Source: Nocardia elegans NBRC 108235 (lineage in GTDB: Bacteria; Actinomycetota; Actinomycetes; Mycobacteriales; Mycobacteriaceae). Taken from it: DNA of 64,000 nt. Where the stretch lies: assembly GCF_001612845.1 (NCBI RefSeq), contig NZ_BDBF01000017.1, forward strand, positions 62,001 through 126,000, in the 5' to 3' direction. The notes under the pieces were generated by a model that searched no databases, was not told the origin of the DNA, and worked only from the letters and a program-made list of their open reading frames with translations. This document shows, in pieces, positions 50,869 through 61,042 of this stretch (its first letter is position 1; each line of letters begins with the position of its first letter). Position numbers and translations under genes: made by a program.

Positions 50869-51954
50869 TCAGGCCAGCAGTTCCGCGTCGATGCCGTAGG
50901 TTCGCTGGGCGTTGGTGCGGAAGACCTGCTCGAGCTCCTCGGCGCTGCCGCCGCGGTCGGCCAGTACGTCGATCACCGCCTGCGCGCCGTTGGCGATACT
51001 CGTAATCGGTTTGTCCACAGGGTAATTCGAACCCCAGATCAGCCGCTGCGCACCGAAGACGTCGAAGGCGTGGTGCAACAGCGGCGCGGTGCGGTCCAGT
51101 AGTTCGGAGACCGGGGTCGGTAGGCCGCGCATCGGCACCGGATGGCCGAGGATCGGCATGGCCAGCCCGCTGACCTTCGCCATCACATTCGGATGGGTTG
51201 CGAGCGTGGCGATATCGTCGCGCCACTGTACGAACAGTTCGCGGCGCCGGCCCGGTTGGGTGCCGGTGCTCTTGCCGACCGGGCCGAATATCCCCGCGGG
51301 TGTGCCGAGATGGTTGAGCACGATGGTGACCTCGGGATAGCGCCGGGCCAGGGCGGTGACCTGCGGGATCTGATGCGAGTAGACCCAGGCCTCGAACGAC
51401 AGCCCGCGTTCGGCCAGAACCGCGAAGCCGTCGAGGAAGGCCGAATCGGTCAGTGCGCCCTCGGCCCGGCAGAACGACCGCACCCCGGGGTCCGGATGGT
51501 GAGCGACCATGGTGCGGATACCGCGGAACAGCGGTGACGCGGACTGATGCTTGTCGATGAGTTCGGCGAATCCGGGCGCGGCCGGATCGCCGCTGCCGAT
51601 GATCGCGCCCAGGGCCGGGGTGTCGACCCCGAACGGCAGGCTGGCCACCCACCGCGTTTCGTCGGCCTTGGCGTCCGGCGCGCGTCCGGCCCACTCCACC
51701 TCGATGTGCACCAGCGCCTCCACCGGCACCGTGCCCAGATCCTCCCGGTAATCCGCGGGCAGATACGGCCGCAGGTACGCATCGGGAATGCCGACGAAAT
51801 CGCGGTCCCGCTTGGGAGCGAGCCGAGCGGCCTTGTCGACCGGCACGGGCACGAACCGGAACAGTTTCGCCAGCATGCTGAAATCCCGCGGGGTGTTCAG
51901 CGGATCCCACTGATGGATGTGCGCATCCACAACGCTGATACCGGCGAGGTCCAT
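50869..51954 (-). CDS. Amidohydrolase 2 family metal-dependent hydrolase
   Basis: 361 residues, TIM-barrel amidohydrolase. DAHIHQWDP at the N-terminus carries the metal-binding HxH, further ligands in VLNHLGTPAG and IWGSNYPVDKP. Such enzymes hydrolyse or decarboxylate lactones and aromatic acids. It lies between the monooxygenase and icmF, same strand, 93 and 84 bp away. Confidence 0.9.
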   Translation of the reverse strand: MDLAGISVVDAHIHQWDPLNTPRDFSMLAKLFRFVPVPVDKAARLAPKRDRDFVGIPDAYLRPYLPADYREDLGTVPVEALVHIEVEWAGRAPDAKADETRWVASLPFGVDTPALGAIIGSGDPAAPGFAELIDKHQSASPLFRGIRTMVAHHPDPGVRSFCRAEGALTDSAFLDGFAVLAERGLSFEAWVYSHQIPQVTALARRYPEVTIVLNHLGTPAGIFGPVGKSTGTQPGRRRELFVQWRDDIATLATHPNVMAKVSGLAMPILGHPVPMRGLPTPVSELLDRTAPLLHHAFDVFGAQRLIWGSNYPVDKPITSIANGAQAVIDVLADRGGSAEELEQVFRTNAQRTYGIDAELLA

Positions 51955-52038
51955 GGCGCCCTTCCGTCGCGTTCGACTGTCCGCTCTCCGGCATTGTCAC
52001 ACGCCCGCACACACCGGCGGGCCACATCCGAACCCTTG

Positions 52039-55000
52039 TCACACATTGCGGCGGTATTGCCCGCCGACGGTGAAGAAACAGTCGGTGATCTGCTGCAAAG
52101 TGCAGACCCGCGCGGCGTCCATCAGCACGTCGAAGACATTGTCGTCGCCGCGTGCGGCGGCCTCGAGCCGGGCCAGGGCCGCCTGCGCCGGCTCGCGATG
52201 CGCGGTGACGAATTCCTCGGTGCGACGCAGCTGCGATTGTTTCTCGGCCTCGGTACCGCGGGCCAGTTCCAGCACCTGATGGGTTTCCCCGTTCGGATTG
52301 CGGAACGTGTTCACTCCGATGATGGGCAGCGTGCCGTCGTGCTTGCGGTGTTCGTAGCGCATCGATTCGTCCTGGATGCGCCCGCGCTGATATCCGGTCT
52401 CCATCGCGCCCAGCACCCCGCCGCGTTCGCTGATCCGCTCGAATTCGGCGAGCACCGCCTCCTCCACCAGATCGGTCAGTTCGTCGATGACGAAACTGCC
52501 CTGCAGCGGATTCTCGTTCATCGCCAGACCCCATTCCTTGTTGATGATCAACTGGATGGCCAGGGCGCGCCGCACCGATTCCTCGGTGGGTGTGGTCACC
52601 GCCTCGTCGTAGGCATTGGTGTGCAGGCTGTTGCAGTTGTCGTAGATGGCGATCAAGGCCTGCAGTGTGGTGCGGATATCGTTGAAGTTCATTTCCTGGG
52701 CGTGCAGCGAACGCCCGGAGGTCTGAATGTGGTACTTCAACTTCTGCGAGCGGTCGTTGGCGCCGTATTTGTCGCGCATCGTGATCGCCCAGATCCGCCG
52801 GGCCACCCGCCCGATCACCGAATACTCCGGATCCATGCCGTTGGAGAAGAAGAACGACAGATTCGGTGCGAAATCGTCGATGGCCATGCCACGCGCCAGA
52901 TAGGCCTCGACATAGGTGAATCCGTTGGCCAGGGTGAACGCCAGCTGACTGATCGGATTCGCGCCGGCCTCGGCGATGTGATACCCGGAAATCGATACCG
53001 AGTAGAAGTTGCGCACGCCGTTGCGGACGAACCATTCCTGGATATCGGCCATCATGCGCAGGCTGAATTCAGTGGAGAAGATGCAGGTGTTCTGGCCCTG
53101 ATCCTCCTTGAGAATATCGGCCTGGACGGTGCCGCGTACCGTGGCGAGGGTGCGAGCTCGGAGGCCGGCGGCCTCGTCGCTGTTCGGCTCGCGTCCGTTG
53201 TCTTCCCGAAAACGTTGCAGCGCTTGGTCTATCGCGGTGTTGAGGAAGAAGGCGAGAATCGTCGGCGCCGGTCCGTTGATGGTCATCGAGACCGAGGTGC
53301 TGGGCGCGCTCAGGTCGAAACCGTCGTAGAGGGCCTTCATATCGTCGACGGTGGCGATGGAAACCCCCGAGGTGCCGACCTTTCCGTAGATGTCGGGCCG
53401 CGGGGCCGGATCGTGACCGTAGAGGGTCACCGAGTCGAAGGCGGTCGACAGGCGTTTGGCCTCGGCGTGTTCCGAGAGCACCTTGAACCGCCGGTTCGTG
53501 CGGAACGGATCGCCCTCGCCGGCGAACATGCGGGCCGGATCCTCGTTGTCGCGCTTGAACGCGAACACGCCGCCGGTGAACGGGAAGCGCCCCGGCAGAT
53601 TCTCCGAGCGCAGGAAGCGCAGCAGCTCGCCGTGATCGGTGAAGCGCGGCAGCGCCACGCGCGGAATCGAGTTGTCCGACAACGTGGTCCGTCGCAGCGG
53701 CGTGCGAATCTCGCGATCGCGGACCCGGACCACCTGTTCCTCGCCGCGATACGATTCCACGGTGGCGGGCCAATCCCGCAGCAGTGCGGCGGATTCCGGG
53801 GTGAGATCCTCGGTCGCGCGCGCGAGCAATCCGGACATCGTCCGTTTCGCGGCCGAGAGATCTTCCGCCGTCGCGTCTTCCGTGCCGGCCGGATCGTCGG
53901 TGGCCCCCGCCGGCAGTTCCGCCAGCACCTGTTCGAAGCGCTGCACCCGCTGGGCCGCGACCACCTGCCGCCGGGTCTCGGCGTGGTAATCGCGGACGGT
54001 CTCGGCGATCTCGGCCAGGTAGCGCACCCGCCCCGGCGGAATGATCTGCGCGAATCGGGTGGAGGCGCGGGTGTCGACCCGCGGCAGCACCCCGGTCTCC
54101 AGCGGCAGGCCGCGCGCACCGAGCAGCCCGGCCAGATGCTGATAGAGCGCGGTCACCCCGTCGTCGTTGAATGTCGCTGCGCTGGTGCCGAATACCGGCA
54201 TATCCTCCGGCGCCGACCCGAACGCCTCGCGGTTGCGCACGAGCTGGCGCGAGACGTCCCGCAGCGCATCCTCGGCGCCGCGACGCTCGAACTTGTTGAT
54301 CGCCACCACATCGGCGAAATCGAGCATGTCGATCTTCTCGAGCTGGGAGGCCGCGCCGAACTCCGGCGTCATCACATACATCGATATGTCGACGTGGTCG
54401 ATGATCGCCGCATCACCCTGGCCGATACCCGGCGTCTCGAGAATCACCAGATCGAATCCGGCCGCCTTGCAGGCCAGGATCATCGCGTCGATATTGGTCG
54501 GCAATTCGTGTGCGCCACGTGTGGCCAGCGAGCGGAAGTAGACGTGTTCGCTGTCGAGCGAGTTCATCCGGATACGGTCACCCAGCAGTGCGCCGCCGCC
54601 GCGGCGCCGGGTCGGGTCGACGGCGAGGATCGCCACCCGAAGTTTGTCCTGCTGATCGGTGCGCAACCGCCGCACGAGTTCGTCTGTGAGCGAGGACTTT
54701 CCGGATCCGCCGGTGCCGGTGATGCCGAGTACCGGCACGGTCCGGCCGGCGGCCGCGGCCCGGAGTTCGTCCAGATCCGCCGCGGGCAGCGCATCGGCCT
54801 GCAGGCAGGTCATGGTGCGCGCCAGCGCATATCGCTCACCCGCCAGCACCGCCTCGATGGCGGCCGGTTCGGTCGACAGATCCACATCGCAGGCCCGGAC
54901 GAGTTCGTTGATCATGCCGGGTAGACCGAGTCGCTGGCCGTCCTCGGGGGAGAAGATGCGCACCCCCGCCGCCGCCAGCCGTTCGATCTCCTCCGCGACG

Positions 55001-55308
55001 ATCACGCCGCCGCCCCCGCCGAAGATCTTGACGTGCCCCGCCCCGGCCTCGCGCAGCGCGGTCGCCAGGTATTCGAAGTATTCGACGTGCCCGCCCTGAT
55101 ACGAACTGACGGCCACCCCCTGGACGTCCTCGGTCAGCACCGCGTCGACCACCTCGTGGACCGCCCGATTGTGGCCCAGATGGATCACCTCGGCCCCCTG
55201 CGACTGCAGGATGCGCCGCATGATGTTGATCGCCGCATCGTGGCCGTCGAACAGGGCCGCGGACGTGACGAAACGGACGGGATGGACCGGAACGTGCAGG
55301 TCGGCCAT
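52039..55308 (-). CDS. icmF: Fused isobutyryl-CoA mutase (IcmF)
   Basis: 1089 residues. The N-terminal B12-binding domain has DGHDAAINIM with the cobalt ligand His23, then the MeaI/ArgK-type GTPase chaperone domain (GITGTGGSGKSSL, about 170; NKFERRGAEDAL), and the TIM-barrel mutase domain. The substrate-site signature TSGVSIATVDDMKAL separates IcmF from methylmalonyl-CoA mutase. It interconverts isobutyryl-CoA and n-butyryl-CoA. GGAGG precedes ATG 55308. Divergent from the valine operon, so probably co-regulated. Confidence 0.95.
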   Translation of the reverse strand: MADLHVPVHPVRFVTSAALFDGHDAAINIMRRILQSQGAEVIHLGHNRAVHEVVDAVLTEDVQGVAVSSYQGGHVEYFEYLATALREAGAGHVKIFGGGGGVIVAEEIERLAAAGVRIFSPEDGQRLGLPGMINELVRACDVDLSTEPAAIEAVLAGERYALARTMTCLQADALPAADLDELRAAAAGRTVPVLGITGTGGSGKSSLTDELVRRLRTDQQDKLRVAILAVDPTRRRGGGALLGDRIRMNSLDSEHVYFRSLATRGAHELPTNIDAMILACKAAGFDLVILETPGIGQGDAAIIDHVDISMYVMTPEFGAASQLEKIDMLDFADVVAINKFERRGAEDALRDVSRQLVRNREAFGSAPEDMPVFGTSAATFNDDGVTALYQHLAGLLGARGLPLETGVLPRVDTRASTRFAQIIPPGRVRYLAEIAETVRDYHAETRRQVVAAQRVQRFEQVLAELPAGATDDPAGTEDATAEDLSAAKRTMSGLLARATEDLTPESAALLRDWPATVESYRGEEQVVRVRDREIRTPLRRTTLSDNSIPRVALPRFTDHGELLRFLRSENLPGRFPFTGGVFAFKRDNEDPARMFAGEGDPFRTNRRFKVLSEHAEAKRLSTAFDSVTLYGHDPAPRPDIYGKVGTSGVSIATVDDMKALYDGFDLSAPSTSVSMTINGPAPTILAFFLNTAIDQALQRFREDNGREPNSDEAAGLRARTLATVRGTVQADILKEDQGQNTCIFSTEFSLRMMADIQEWFVRNGVRNFYSVSISGYHIAEAGANPISQLAFTLANGFTYVEAYLARGMAIDDFAPNLSFFFSNGMDPEYSVIGRVARRIWAITMRDKYGANDRSQKLKYHIQTSGRSLHAQEMNFNDIRTTLQALIAIYDNCNSLHTNAYDEAVTTPTEESVRRALAIQLIINKEWGLAMNENPLQGSFVIDELTDLVEEAVLAEFERISERGGVLGAMETGYQRGRIQDESMRYEHRKHDGTLPIIGVNTFRNPNGETHQVLELARGTEAEKQSQLRRTEEFVTAHREPAQAALARLEAAARGDDNVFDVLMDAARVCTLQQITDCFFTVGGQYRRNV

Positions 55309-55444
55309 GTAATCCTCCACCAGAGGCCGGCGTGGGACCGCCGGGTGCCTACGCTTGGCGTCCCGATAGTAGGACGTCAAATCAACTGTACTGTGATGCG
55401 GACCACGGCGCCATCGGTGTCATAAATCACATGGCTTCCAATAC

Positions 55445-55456
55445 TTGGACATCCAA
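55445..55456. promoter_or_regulatory. Palindrome between icmF and mmsA
   Basis: TTGGA-CA-TCCAA in the 218-bp divergent interval, followed by the TATAGGAT-like stretch at 55458-55465. A candidate operator for shared control of icmF and the mmsA operon; the regulator is unknown (the MarR gene at 63219 is one possibility). Confidence 0.4.
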
Positions 55457-55526
55457 CTATAGGATGGCCGCGTACTGCGTCGGCTCCGGCGTGGCAGGCA
55501 TCGACCGCATCGAGAACAGGACTGGC

Positions 55527-57047
55527 ATGGTTCGCGAACTCACTCATTTCATCGGCGGGCAGCGGGTGGCCGGGACCTCCGGCAACTTCGGCGACGTCTA
55601 CGACCCCAGCACCGGGCAGGTCCAGGCGCGGGTGCCGCTGGCCAGTGTGTCCGAGGTCGAGGCGGCCATCGCGAATGCGGCCGAGGCGCAGCGCACGTGG
55701 GCCGCGTTCAACCCGCAGAAGCGGGCCCGGGTGCTGATGAAGTTCGTCGCCCTGGTCCAGGACGAGATGGATTCGCTGGCCGCGCTGCTGTCGAGCGAAC
55801 ACGGCAAGACCATTCCCGATGCCAAGGGCGATATCCAGCGCGGGCTCGAGGTGATCGAATTCGCGATCGGCATTCCGCATCTGCTCAAGGGGGAGTACAC
55901 CGAGAGCGCGGGCACCGGGATCGACGTCTATTCGATGCGGCAGCCGCTCGGTGTGGTCGCCGGCATCACCCCCTTCAACTTCCCGGCCATGATCCCGCTG
56001 TGGAAGGCCGGACCGGCGCTGGCCTGCGGTAACGCCTTCGTGCTCAAGCCGTCCGAGCGCGACCCCTCGGTGCCGCTGCGGCTGGCCGAACTGTTTCTCG
56101 AGGCCGGGCTGCCGGCCGGTGTGTTCAACGTCGTCAACGGCGACAAGCAGGCGGTCGACACGCTGCTGAACGACGAGCGGATCAAGGCCGTCGGCTTCGT
56201 CGGCTCCACCCCGATCGCGCAGTACATCTACGAGACCGCCACCGCGAACGGTAAGCGCGCCCAGTGCTTCGGCGGCGCCAAGAACCACGCGATCGTCATG
56301 CCGGACGCCGACCTCGACGATGTCGCCGACCAGCTGATCGGCGCCGGTTACGGCTCGGCGGGCGAACGCTGCATGGCCATCTCGGTGGCGGTGCCGGTCG
56401 GCGAGGAGACCGCGGATCGCTTGCGCGCCAAGCTCGTCGAGCGCATCGGCAAGCTGAACGTCGGCCGCTCCGACGATCCGGGCGCGGACTTCGGCCCGCT
56501 GGTCGGCCGCGACGGTGTGGACCGCGTGAACAACTACGTGCAGATCGGTGTCGACGAGGGCGCCGAGCTGGTGGTCGACGGCCGGGGACTGAAGGTCGCG
56601 GGCGCCGAGGACGGATTCTTCGTCGGCGCAACGCTGTTCGACCGCGTCACCCCCGAGATGCGGATCTACAAGGAGGAGATCTTCGGCCCGGTGGTCGCGA
56701 TCGTGCGCGCCGCCGACTACGAGGAGGCGCTGCGCCTGCCGAGCGAGCACGAATTCGGCAACGGCGTCGCGATCTTCACCCGCGACGGTGACACCGCCCG
56801 CGACTTCGCCGCGCGCGTGCAGGTCGGCATGGTCGGCGTCAACGTCCCGATTCCGGTGCCGATCGCGTATCACACCTTCGGCGGCTGGAAGGCGTCCGGC
56901 TTCGGCGATCTGAACCAGCACGGTCCCGACTCGATCCGCTTCTACACCAAGACCAAGACGGTCACCCAGCGCTGGCCGCAGGGCCTGCGGACCGAACCGG
57001 CCGCGGGGGCGGGTGCCGATCACTTCGTCATCCCGACGATGGACTGA
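55527..57047 (+). CDS. mmsA: Methylmalonate-semialdehyde dehydrogenase (CoA-acylating)
   Basis: 506 residues. Aldehyde dehydrogenase fold with the nucleophile in GYGSAGERCMAISVAV and GITPFNFPAMIPLWK. The CoA-dependent subfamily lacks the general-base Glu of ordinary ALDHs. It converts (S)-methylmalonate semialdehyde to propionyl-CoA, the last step of valine breakdown. AGGA precedes ATG 55527. First gene of the operon; four bp before the next gene. Confidence 0.95.
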   Translation: MVRELTHFIGGQRVAGTSGNFGDVYDPSTGQVQARVPLASVSEVEAAIANAAEAQRTWAAFNPQKRARVLMKFVALVQDEMDSLAALLSSEHGKTIPDAKGDIQRGLEVIEFAIGIPHLLKGEYTESAGTGIDVYSMRQPLGVVAGITPFNFPAMIPLWKAGPALACGNAFVLKPSERDPSVPLRLAELFLEAGLPAGVFNVVNGDKQAVDTLLNDERIKAVGFVGSTPIAQYIYETATANGKRAQCFGGAKNHAIVMPDADLDDVADQLIGAGYGSAGERCMAISVAVPVGEETADRLRAKLVERIGKLNVGRSDDPGADFGPLVGRDGVDRVNNYVQIGVDEGAELVVDGRGLKVAGAEDGFFVGATLFDRVTPEMRIYKEEIFGPVVAIVRAADYEEALRLPSEHEFGNGVAIFTRDGDTARDFAARVQVGMVGVNVPIPVPIAYHTFGGWKASGFGDLNQHGPDSIRFYTKTKTVTQRWPQGLRTEPAAGAGADHFVIPTMD

Positions 57048-57051
57048 GGCG

Positions 57052-58191
57052 ATGTTCGTACTCGACGAGGACGAACAGGCGATCGTGGACACCGCGCGCG
57101 GTTTCGCCGACGAACTGCTCGCCCCGAACGCGCTGGAATGGGACGAGCACAAGCACTTCCCGATCGATGTGCTGCGCAAGGCCGGCTCGCTCGGCATGGG
57201 CGGCATCTACGTCGGTGAGGACGTCGGCGGTTCCGGATTGCGCCGCGTGGACGCGGTGCGGATCTTCGAACAGCTCGCCACCGGCTGCCCGGCGATCGCG
57301 GCCTACATCTCCATTCACAACATGGCCGCGTGGATGATCGACAGCTACGGCACCGAAGCCCAGCGAAACCGCTGGTTACCGGGGCTTACCTCGATGGATC
57401 TGCTGGCCAGCTACGCGCTCACCGAACCGGGCGTCGGCTCGGACGCGGCGGCGCTGAGCACCAGGGCCGTTCGCGACGGCGACGACTATCTGCTCACCGG
57501 GGTCAAGCAGTTCATCTCCGGTGCGGGCAGCACCGATGTGTATGTCCTGATGGCGCGGACCGACGACGCCGGTGCCCGCGGCATCTCGGCGTTCATCGTG
57601 CCCGCGGATACGCCCGGACTCTCCTTCGGCGCCAACGAGAAGAAGATGGGCTGGAACGCTCAGCCGACCCGACAGGTCATCCTCGACGAGGCCCGGGTGC
57701 CGGCCGCGAATCTGCTCGGCGGTGAGGGCAACGGCTTCCGGATCGCGATGAACGGCCTCAACGGCGGCCGGCTCAACATCGCGGCCTGCTCCCTCGGCGG
57801 CGGCCAGACCGCGCTGGACCGGACCGTGGCATATATGGCCCAGCGCAAGGCATTCGGGGCCCGGTTGCTCGACAACGCCGCGCTGCAGTTCGACCTCGCC
57901 GATATGCGCACCTCGCTGGAGGCGGCGCGGACCCTGCTGTGGCGGGCGGCGGCCGCCCTCGACGCCGACGCCGCCGACAAGGTGGAGTTGTGCGCGATGG
58001 CCAAGCGCTTCGCCACCGATGCCGGATTCGAGGTGGCCAACAAGGCCCTGCAATTGCACGGTGGCTACGGCTATCTGGCCGAGTACGGAATCGAGAAGAT
58101 CGTGCGCGACCTGCGCGTGCACCAGATTCTCGAGGGAACCAACGAGATCATGCGGGTCGTGGTGGCCCGCTCGGTAGTCGGCGCGGCATGA
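57052..58191 (+). CDS. Isobutyryl-CoA dehydrogenase (acyl-CoA dehydrogenase)
   Basis: 379 residues. ACAD signatures: SYALTEPGVGSDAAAL and ILEGTNEIMRVVVARSV, with catalytic Glu in the latter. The valine operon context identifies the substrate as isobutyryl-CoA, giving methacrylyl-CoA. ATG 57052 is 4 bp after mmsA. Confidence 0.93.
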   Translation: MFVLDEDEQAIVDTARGFADELLAPNALEWDEHKHFPIDVLRKAGSLGMGGIYVGEDVGGSGLRRVDAVRIFEQLATGCPAIAAYISIHNMAAWMIDSYGTEAQRNRWLPGLTSMDLLASYALTEPGVGSDAAALSTRAVRDGDDYLLTGVKQFISGAGSTDVYVLMARTDDAGARGISAFIVPADTPGLSFGANEKKMGWNAQPTRQVILDEARVPAANLLGGEGNGFRIAMNGLNGGRLNIAACSLGGGQTALDRTVAYMAQRKAFGARLLDNAALQFDLADMRTSLEAARTLLWRAAAALDADAADKVELCAMAKRFATDAGFEVANKALQLHGGYGYLAEYGIEKIVRDLRVHQILEGTNEIMRVVVARSVVGAA

Positions 58192-58199
58192 GGAAGAAA

Positions 58200-59282
58200 A
58201 TGACCGAAGCAGAAGTACTGTTCGACAAGCGCGACGGCGTGGGCCTGATCACGCTCAACCGGCCCAAGGCCATCAACGCGCTCAATCACCCTATGGCGCA
58301 GGCGATTCTGTCGACCCTGCGCGAGTGGGCCGTCGACGACGAGGTCCGCACGGTGGTGCTGACCGGCGCCGGGGAACGCGGGCTGTGCGCGGGCGGCGAT
58401 ATCGTCGCCATCCACACCGACGCGAAGAACGCGGTGGCGCACGGCATTTCGCGCCACGACAGCGCAGATTCGCCGAGCGGCCGGTTCTGGCGCGACGAGT
58501 ACATTCTCAACGCCTTGATCGGCAACTACCCGAAACCGTATGTGGCCGTAATGGACGGCATCGTGATGGGTGGCGGCGTGGGGCTGTCCGCCCACGGCAA
58601 TCGCCGCATCGTGACCGAGCGGTCGATGGTCGGGATGCCCGAGACCGGTATCGGCTTCATCCCCGATGTGGGCGGTACGTATCTGCTGGCGCGCACACCG
58701 GGTGAACTGGGTACCCATGTCGCGCTGACCACGGCGCGCATGGGCGCCGGAGATGCGATCGCGGCCGGGTTCGCCGACTATTTCGTTCCCGCCGAACGCA
58801 TTCCGGATCTGCTGGCCGAACTGCGCCGCACCGATGCCGACGCCGCGATCGCGGCCGTCGCGCAGCCCGCACCGGTGTCGGACCTTGCCGCGCAGCGGTC
58901 GTGGATCGACGCCTGCTACAGCGCCGACACGGTCGAGGAGATCGTCGCGCGGCTGCAGCGCCACGACGCCCCCGAGGCAGCCAAGGCGGCCGGCGACGTG
59001 TTGTCGAAATCGCCGGTGGCACTGAAAGTGACGTTGCGTTCCCTGCGCAACGCCCGCGCGGCGGCGAACCTGGAACAGGCGCTGGACGAGGAGTACCGGG
59101 TCTCGGTGGCCGCGCTGACCACGCACGATCTGGTCGAGGGCATCCGTGCCCAGGTGGTCGACAAGGACCGCAACCCGCAGTGGTCGCCCGCCACCCTCGC
59201 GGAGGTGTCGGAGGCGCTGGTGGACAGCTATTTCGCCGGTCTGGGCGACCGGGAACTCGGACTGAGCGGAGCACAGGAGTGA
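58200..59282 (+). CDS. 3-hydroxyisobutyryl-CoA hydrolase (ECH_2 type)
   Basis: 360 residues, the long crotonase form. VVLTGAGERGLCAGGDIVAIH and IVMGGGVGLSAHGNRRIVTERSMVGMPETGIGFIPDVGGTYLLAR mark hydrolases; the Glu/Asp of the active loop is intact. It releases 3-hydroxyisobutyrate. ATG 58200 has AGGAAG behind it; ATG 58188 overlapping the previous stop would add four residues. Confidence 0.93.
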   Translation: MTEAEVLFDKRDGVGLITLNRPKAINALNHPMAQAILSTLREWAVDDEVRTVVLTGAGERGLCAGGDIVAIHTDAKNAVAHGISRHDSADSPSGRFWRDEYILNALIGNYPKPYVAVMDGIVMGGGVGLSAHGNRRIVTERSMVGMPETGIGFIPDVGGTYLLARTPGELGTHVALTTARMGAGDAIAAGFADYFVPAERIPDLLAELRRTDADAAIAAVAQPAPVSDLAAQRSWIDACYSADTVEEIVARLQRHDAPEAAKAAGDVLSKSPVALKVTLRSLRNARAAANLEQALDEEYRVSVAALTTHDLVEGIRAQVVDKDRNPQWSPATLAEVSEALVDSYFAGLGDRELGLSGAQE

Positions 59283-59287
59283 CGAAC

Positions 59288-60196
59288 GTGACGAAGGTAG
59301 CCTTCCTGGGCCTCGGGCATATGGGCGGCCCGATGGCGGCGAATCTGGTGCGTGCCGGATATCGGGTACTGGCCTACGACCCGGTGCCGGCCGCGCAGGA
59401 ACAGGCCCGCGCCGACGGAGCGGAGGTCTTCGACACCGCCGCGGCGGCCGTGACCGAGGCCGAGATCGTGATCACCATGCTGCCCAACGGCCGCGTCGTG
59501 CTCGACGTCTACGACAACGTACTGCCGTCCGCCAAGCCCGGCACCCTGTTCATCGACTGTTCCACCATCGACGTCGCCGACGCCAAGCGTGCCGCGGAAG
59601 TCGCTGTGGCAGCGGGACATCGGGCCCTGGACGCGCCGGTGTCGGGTGGCGTCGGCGGTGCCACCGCCGGCACCTTGACCTTCATGGTCGGCGGCGAGGC
59701 CGACGATTTCGCCGCGGCGCAGCCGGTGCTGGACGTGATGGGCGGCAAGGTCGTGCACTGCGGCGGCGCGGGCGTGGGCCAGGCCGCCAAGATCTGCAAC
59801 AACATGATCCTGGGCATCTCGATGATCGGGCTGTCCGAGGCGATCGTGCTGGGCGAGAAACTCGGCCTCACCCACGACAAGTTCTACGACGTGGTCTCCA
59901 CCGCCTCGGGCCAGTGCTGGTCGTTGACCACCTATTGCCCGGTGCCCGGCCCGGTGCCGACCAGCCCGGCCAACAACGAGTACCGGCCCGGATTTGCCAC
60001 CGCGTTGATGAACAAGGACCTGGGCCTGGCCGCGAATGCCCTGCGCGACAACGATGTCGAGGGGCGGTTCGGTCTGCTGGCGGCCGAGATCTACGAGCAG
60101 TTCAACCGGTCGGCGGGGGACCTGGACTTCTCCGCTATCGTCACCGATATTCGCCGCCGTTCCGGCGCGAAGCCGGGCCAGGATTCCGGCGAGTAG
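59288..60196 (+). CDS. mmsB: 3-hydroxyisobutyrate dehydrogenase
   Basis: 302 residues. NAD-binding [18 protein letters not shown], the substrate signature in [22 protein letters not shown] and the catalytic Lys in [13 protein letters not shown]. It oxidises 3-hydroxyisobutyrate to methylmalonate semialdehyde. GTG 59288 lies 8 bases after AGGAG; GTG 59279 overlapping the previous stop has none. Confidence 0.95.
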   Translation: MTKVAFLGLGHMGGPMAANLVRAGYRVLAYDPVPAAQEQARADGAEVFDTAAAAVTEAEIVITMLPNGRVVLDVYDNVLPSAKPGTLFIDCSTIDVADAKRAAEVAVAAGHRALDAPVSGGVGGATAGTLTFMVGGEADDFAAAQPVLDVMGGKVVHCGGAGVGQAAKICNNMILGISMIGLSEAIVLGEKLGLTHDKFYDVVSTASGQCWSLTTYCPVPGPVPTSPANNEYRPGFATALMNKDLGLAANALRDNDVEGRFGLLAAEIYEQFNRSAGDLDFSAIVTDIRRRSGAKPGQDSGE

Positions 60197-60212
60197 CCGA
60201 GAAAGGGAAACA

Positions 60213-60989
60213 GTGACCGACTTCGAAACCATTCTGCTGGAGCGCACCGGACGCGTCGCGGTGATCACCCTGAATCGGCCGAAGGCACTCAACGCGTTGA
60301 ATACGCAGGTGCTCACCGATATCACCGCCGCACTCGACGAGGTGGAGGCCGATGCCGGCATCGGCGCGGTGGTGCTGACCGGTTCGGAGAAGGCGTTCGC
60401 CGCCGGCGCCGATATCAAGGAGATGCAGTCCAAGTCCTATATGGACATGTTCCTCGCCGATTTCTTCCAGGGCTGGGACCGGGTCGGCGCATTCCGCAAG
60501 CCGATCATCGCGGCGGTGGCCGGATACGCCCTCGGTGGCGGCTGCGAGCTGGCGATGATGTGCGACATCCTGATCGCCGCCGACACCGCGAAGTTCGGCC
60601 AGCCGGAAATCAAGCTGGGTGTGATTCCCGGTATGGGCGGCTCCCAGCGCCTGACCCGCGCGGTCGGCAAGGCCAAGGCCATGGATCTGATTCTCACCGG
60701 CCGCAATATGGACGCCGAGGAGGCCGAACGCGCCGGACTCGTGGCCCGCGTCGTCCCGGCGTCGGAACTGCTGTCCACCGCGCGCGAGGTCGCCGAAACC
60801 ATCGCCGGCATGTCGCTGCCGTCGGTGATGATCGCCAAGGAGGCCGTGAACCGCTCGTACGAGACCACGCTCACCGAGGGCCTGCGTTTCGAGCGCCGGG
60901 TGTTCCACTCGCTGTTCGCCACCGAGGATCAGACCGAGGGCATGACCGCCTTCGTGGAGAAGCGCGCGGCGAACTTCGAACACCGCTGA
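60213..60989 (+). CDS. Enoyl-CoA hydratase
   Basis: 258 residues, crotonase fold. [15 protein letters not shown] and [44 protein letters not shown] carry the oxyanion hole and the catalytic glutamates. In this operon it hydrates methacrylyl-CoA; it would also accept short straight-chain enoyl-CoA (EchA8-like). AAAGGGA precedes GTG 60213. Last gene of the valine operon. Confidence 0.93.
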   Translation: MTDFETILLERTGRVAVITLNRPKALNALNTQVLTDITAALDEVEADAGIGAVVLTGSEKAFAAGADIKEMQSKSYMDMFLADFFQGWDRVGAFRKPIIAAVAGYALGGGCELAMMCDILIAADTAKFGQPEIKLGVIPGMGGSQRLTRAVGKAKAMDLILTGRNMDAEEAERAGLVARVVPASELLSTAREVAETIAGMSLPSVMIAKEAVNRSYETTLTEGLRFERRVFHSLFATEDQTEGMTAFVEKRAANFEHR

Positions 60990-61029
60990 GCAGTCTCGTC
61001 ACGAGCGGTCGCGTGCCCGGGAATTCCCG

Positions 61030-61035
61030 TACGCT
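61030..61035 (+). promoter_or_regulatory. Leaderless-type -10 of the lipoprotein gene
   Basis: TACGCT ends 7 bases before GTG 61043 and no ribosome binding site is present. Confidence 0.5.
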
Positions 61036-61042
61036 CATCGGC

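Noticed and set aside
51547..54924. 1125-codon open frame antisense to the amidohydrolase and icmF genes
   Set aside because: A typical shadow of long GC-rich genes; crosses gene boundaries without structure.
58120..58160. A second integrase target in the other acyl-CoA dehydrogenase gene
   Set aside because: The protein motif EGTNEI is similar, but the DNA lacks the ACCAGA-N7-TCTGGT core, so it would not serve as attB.
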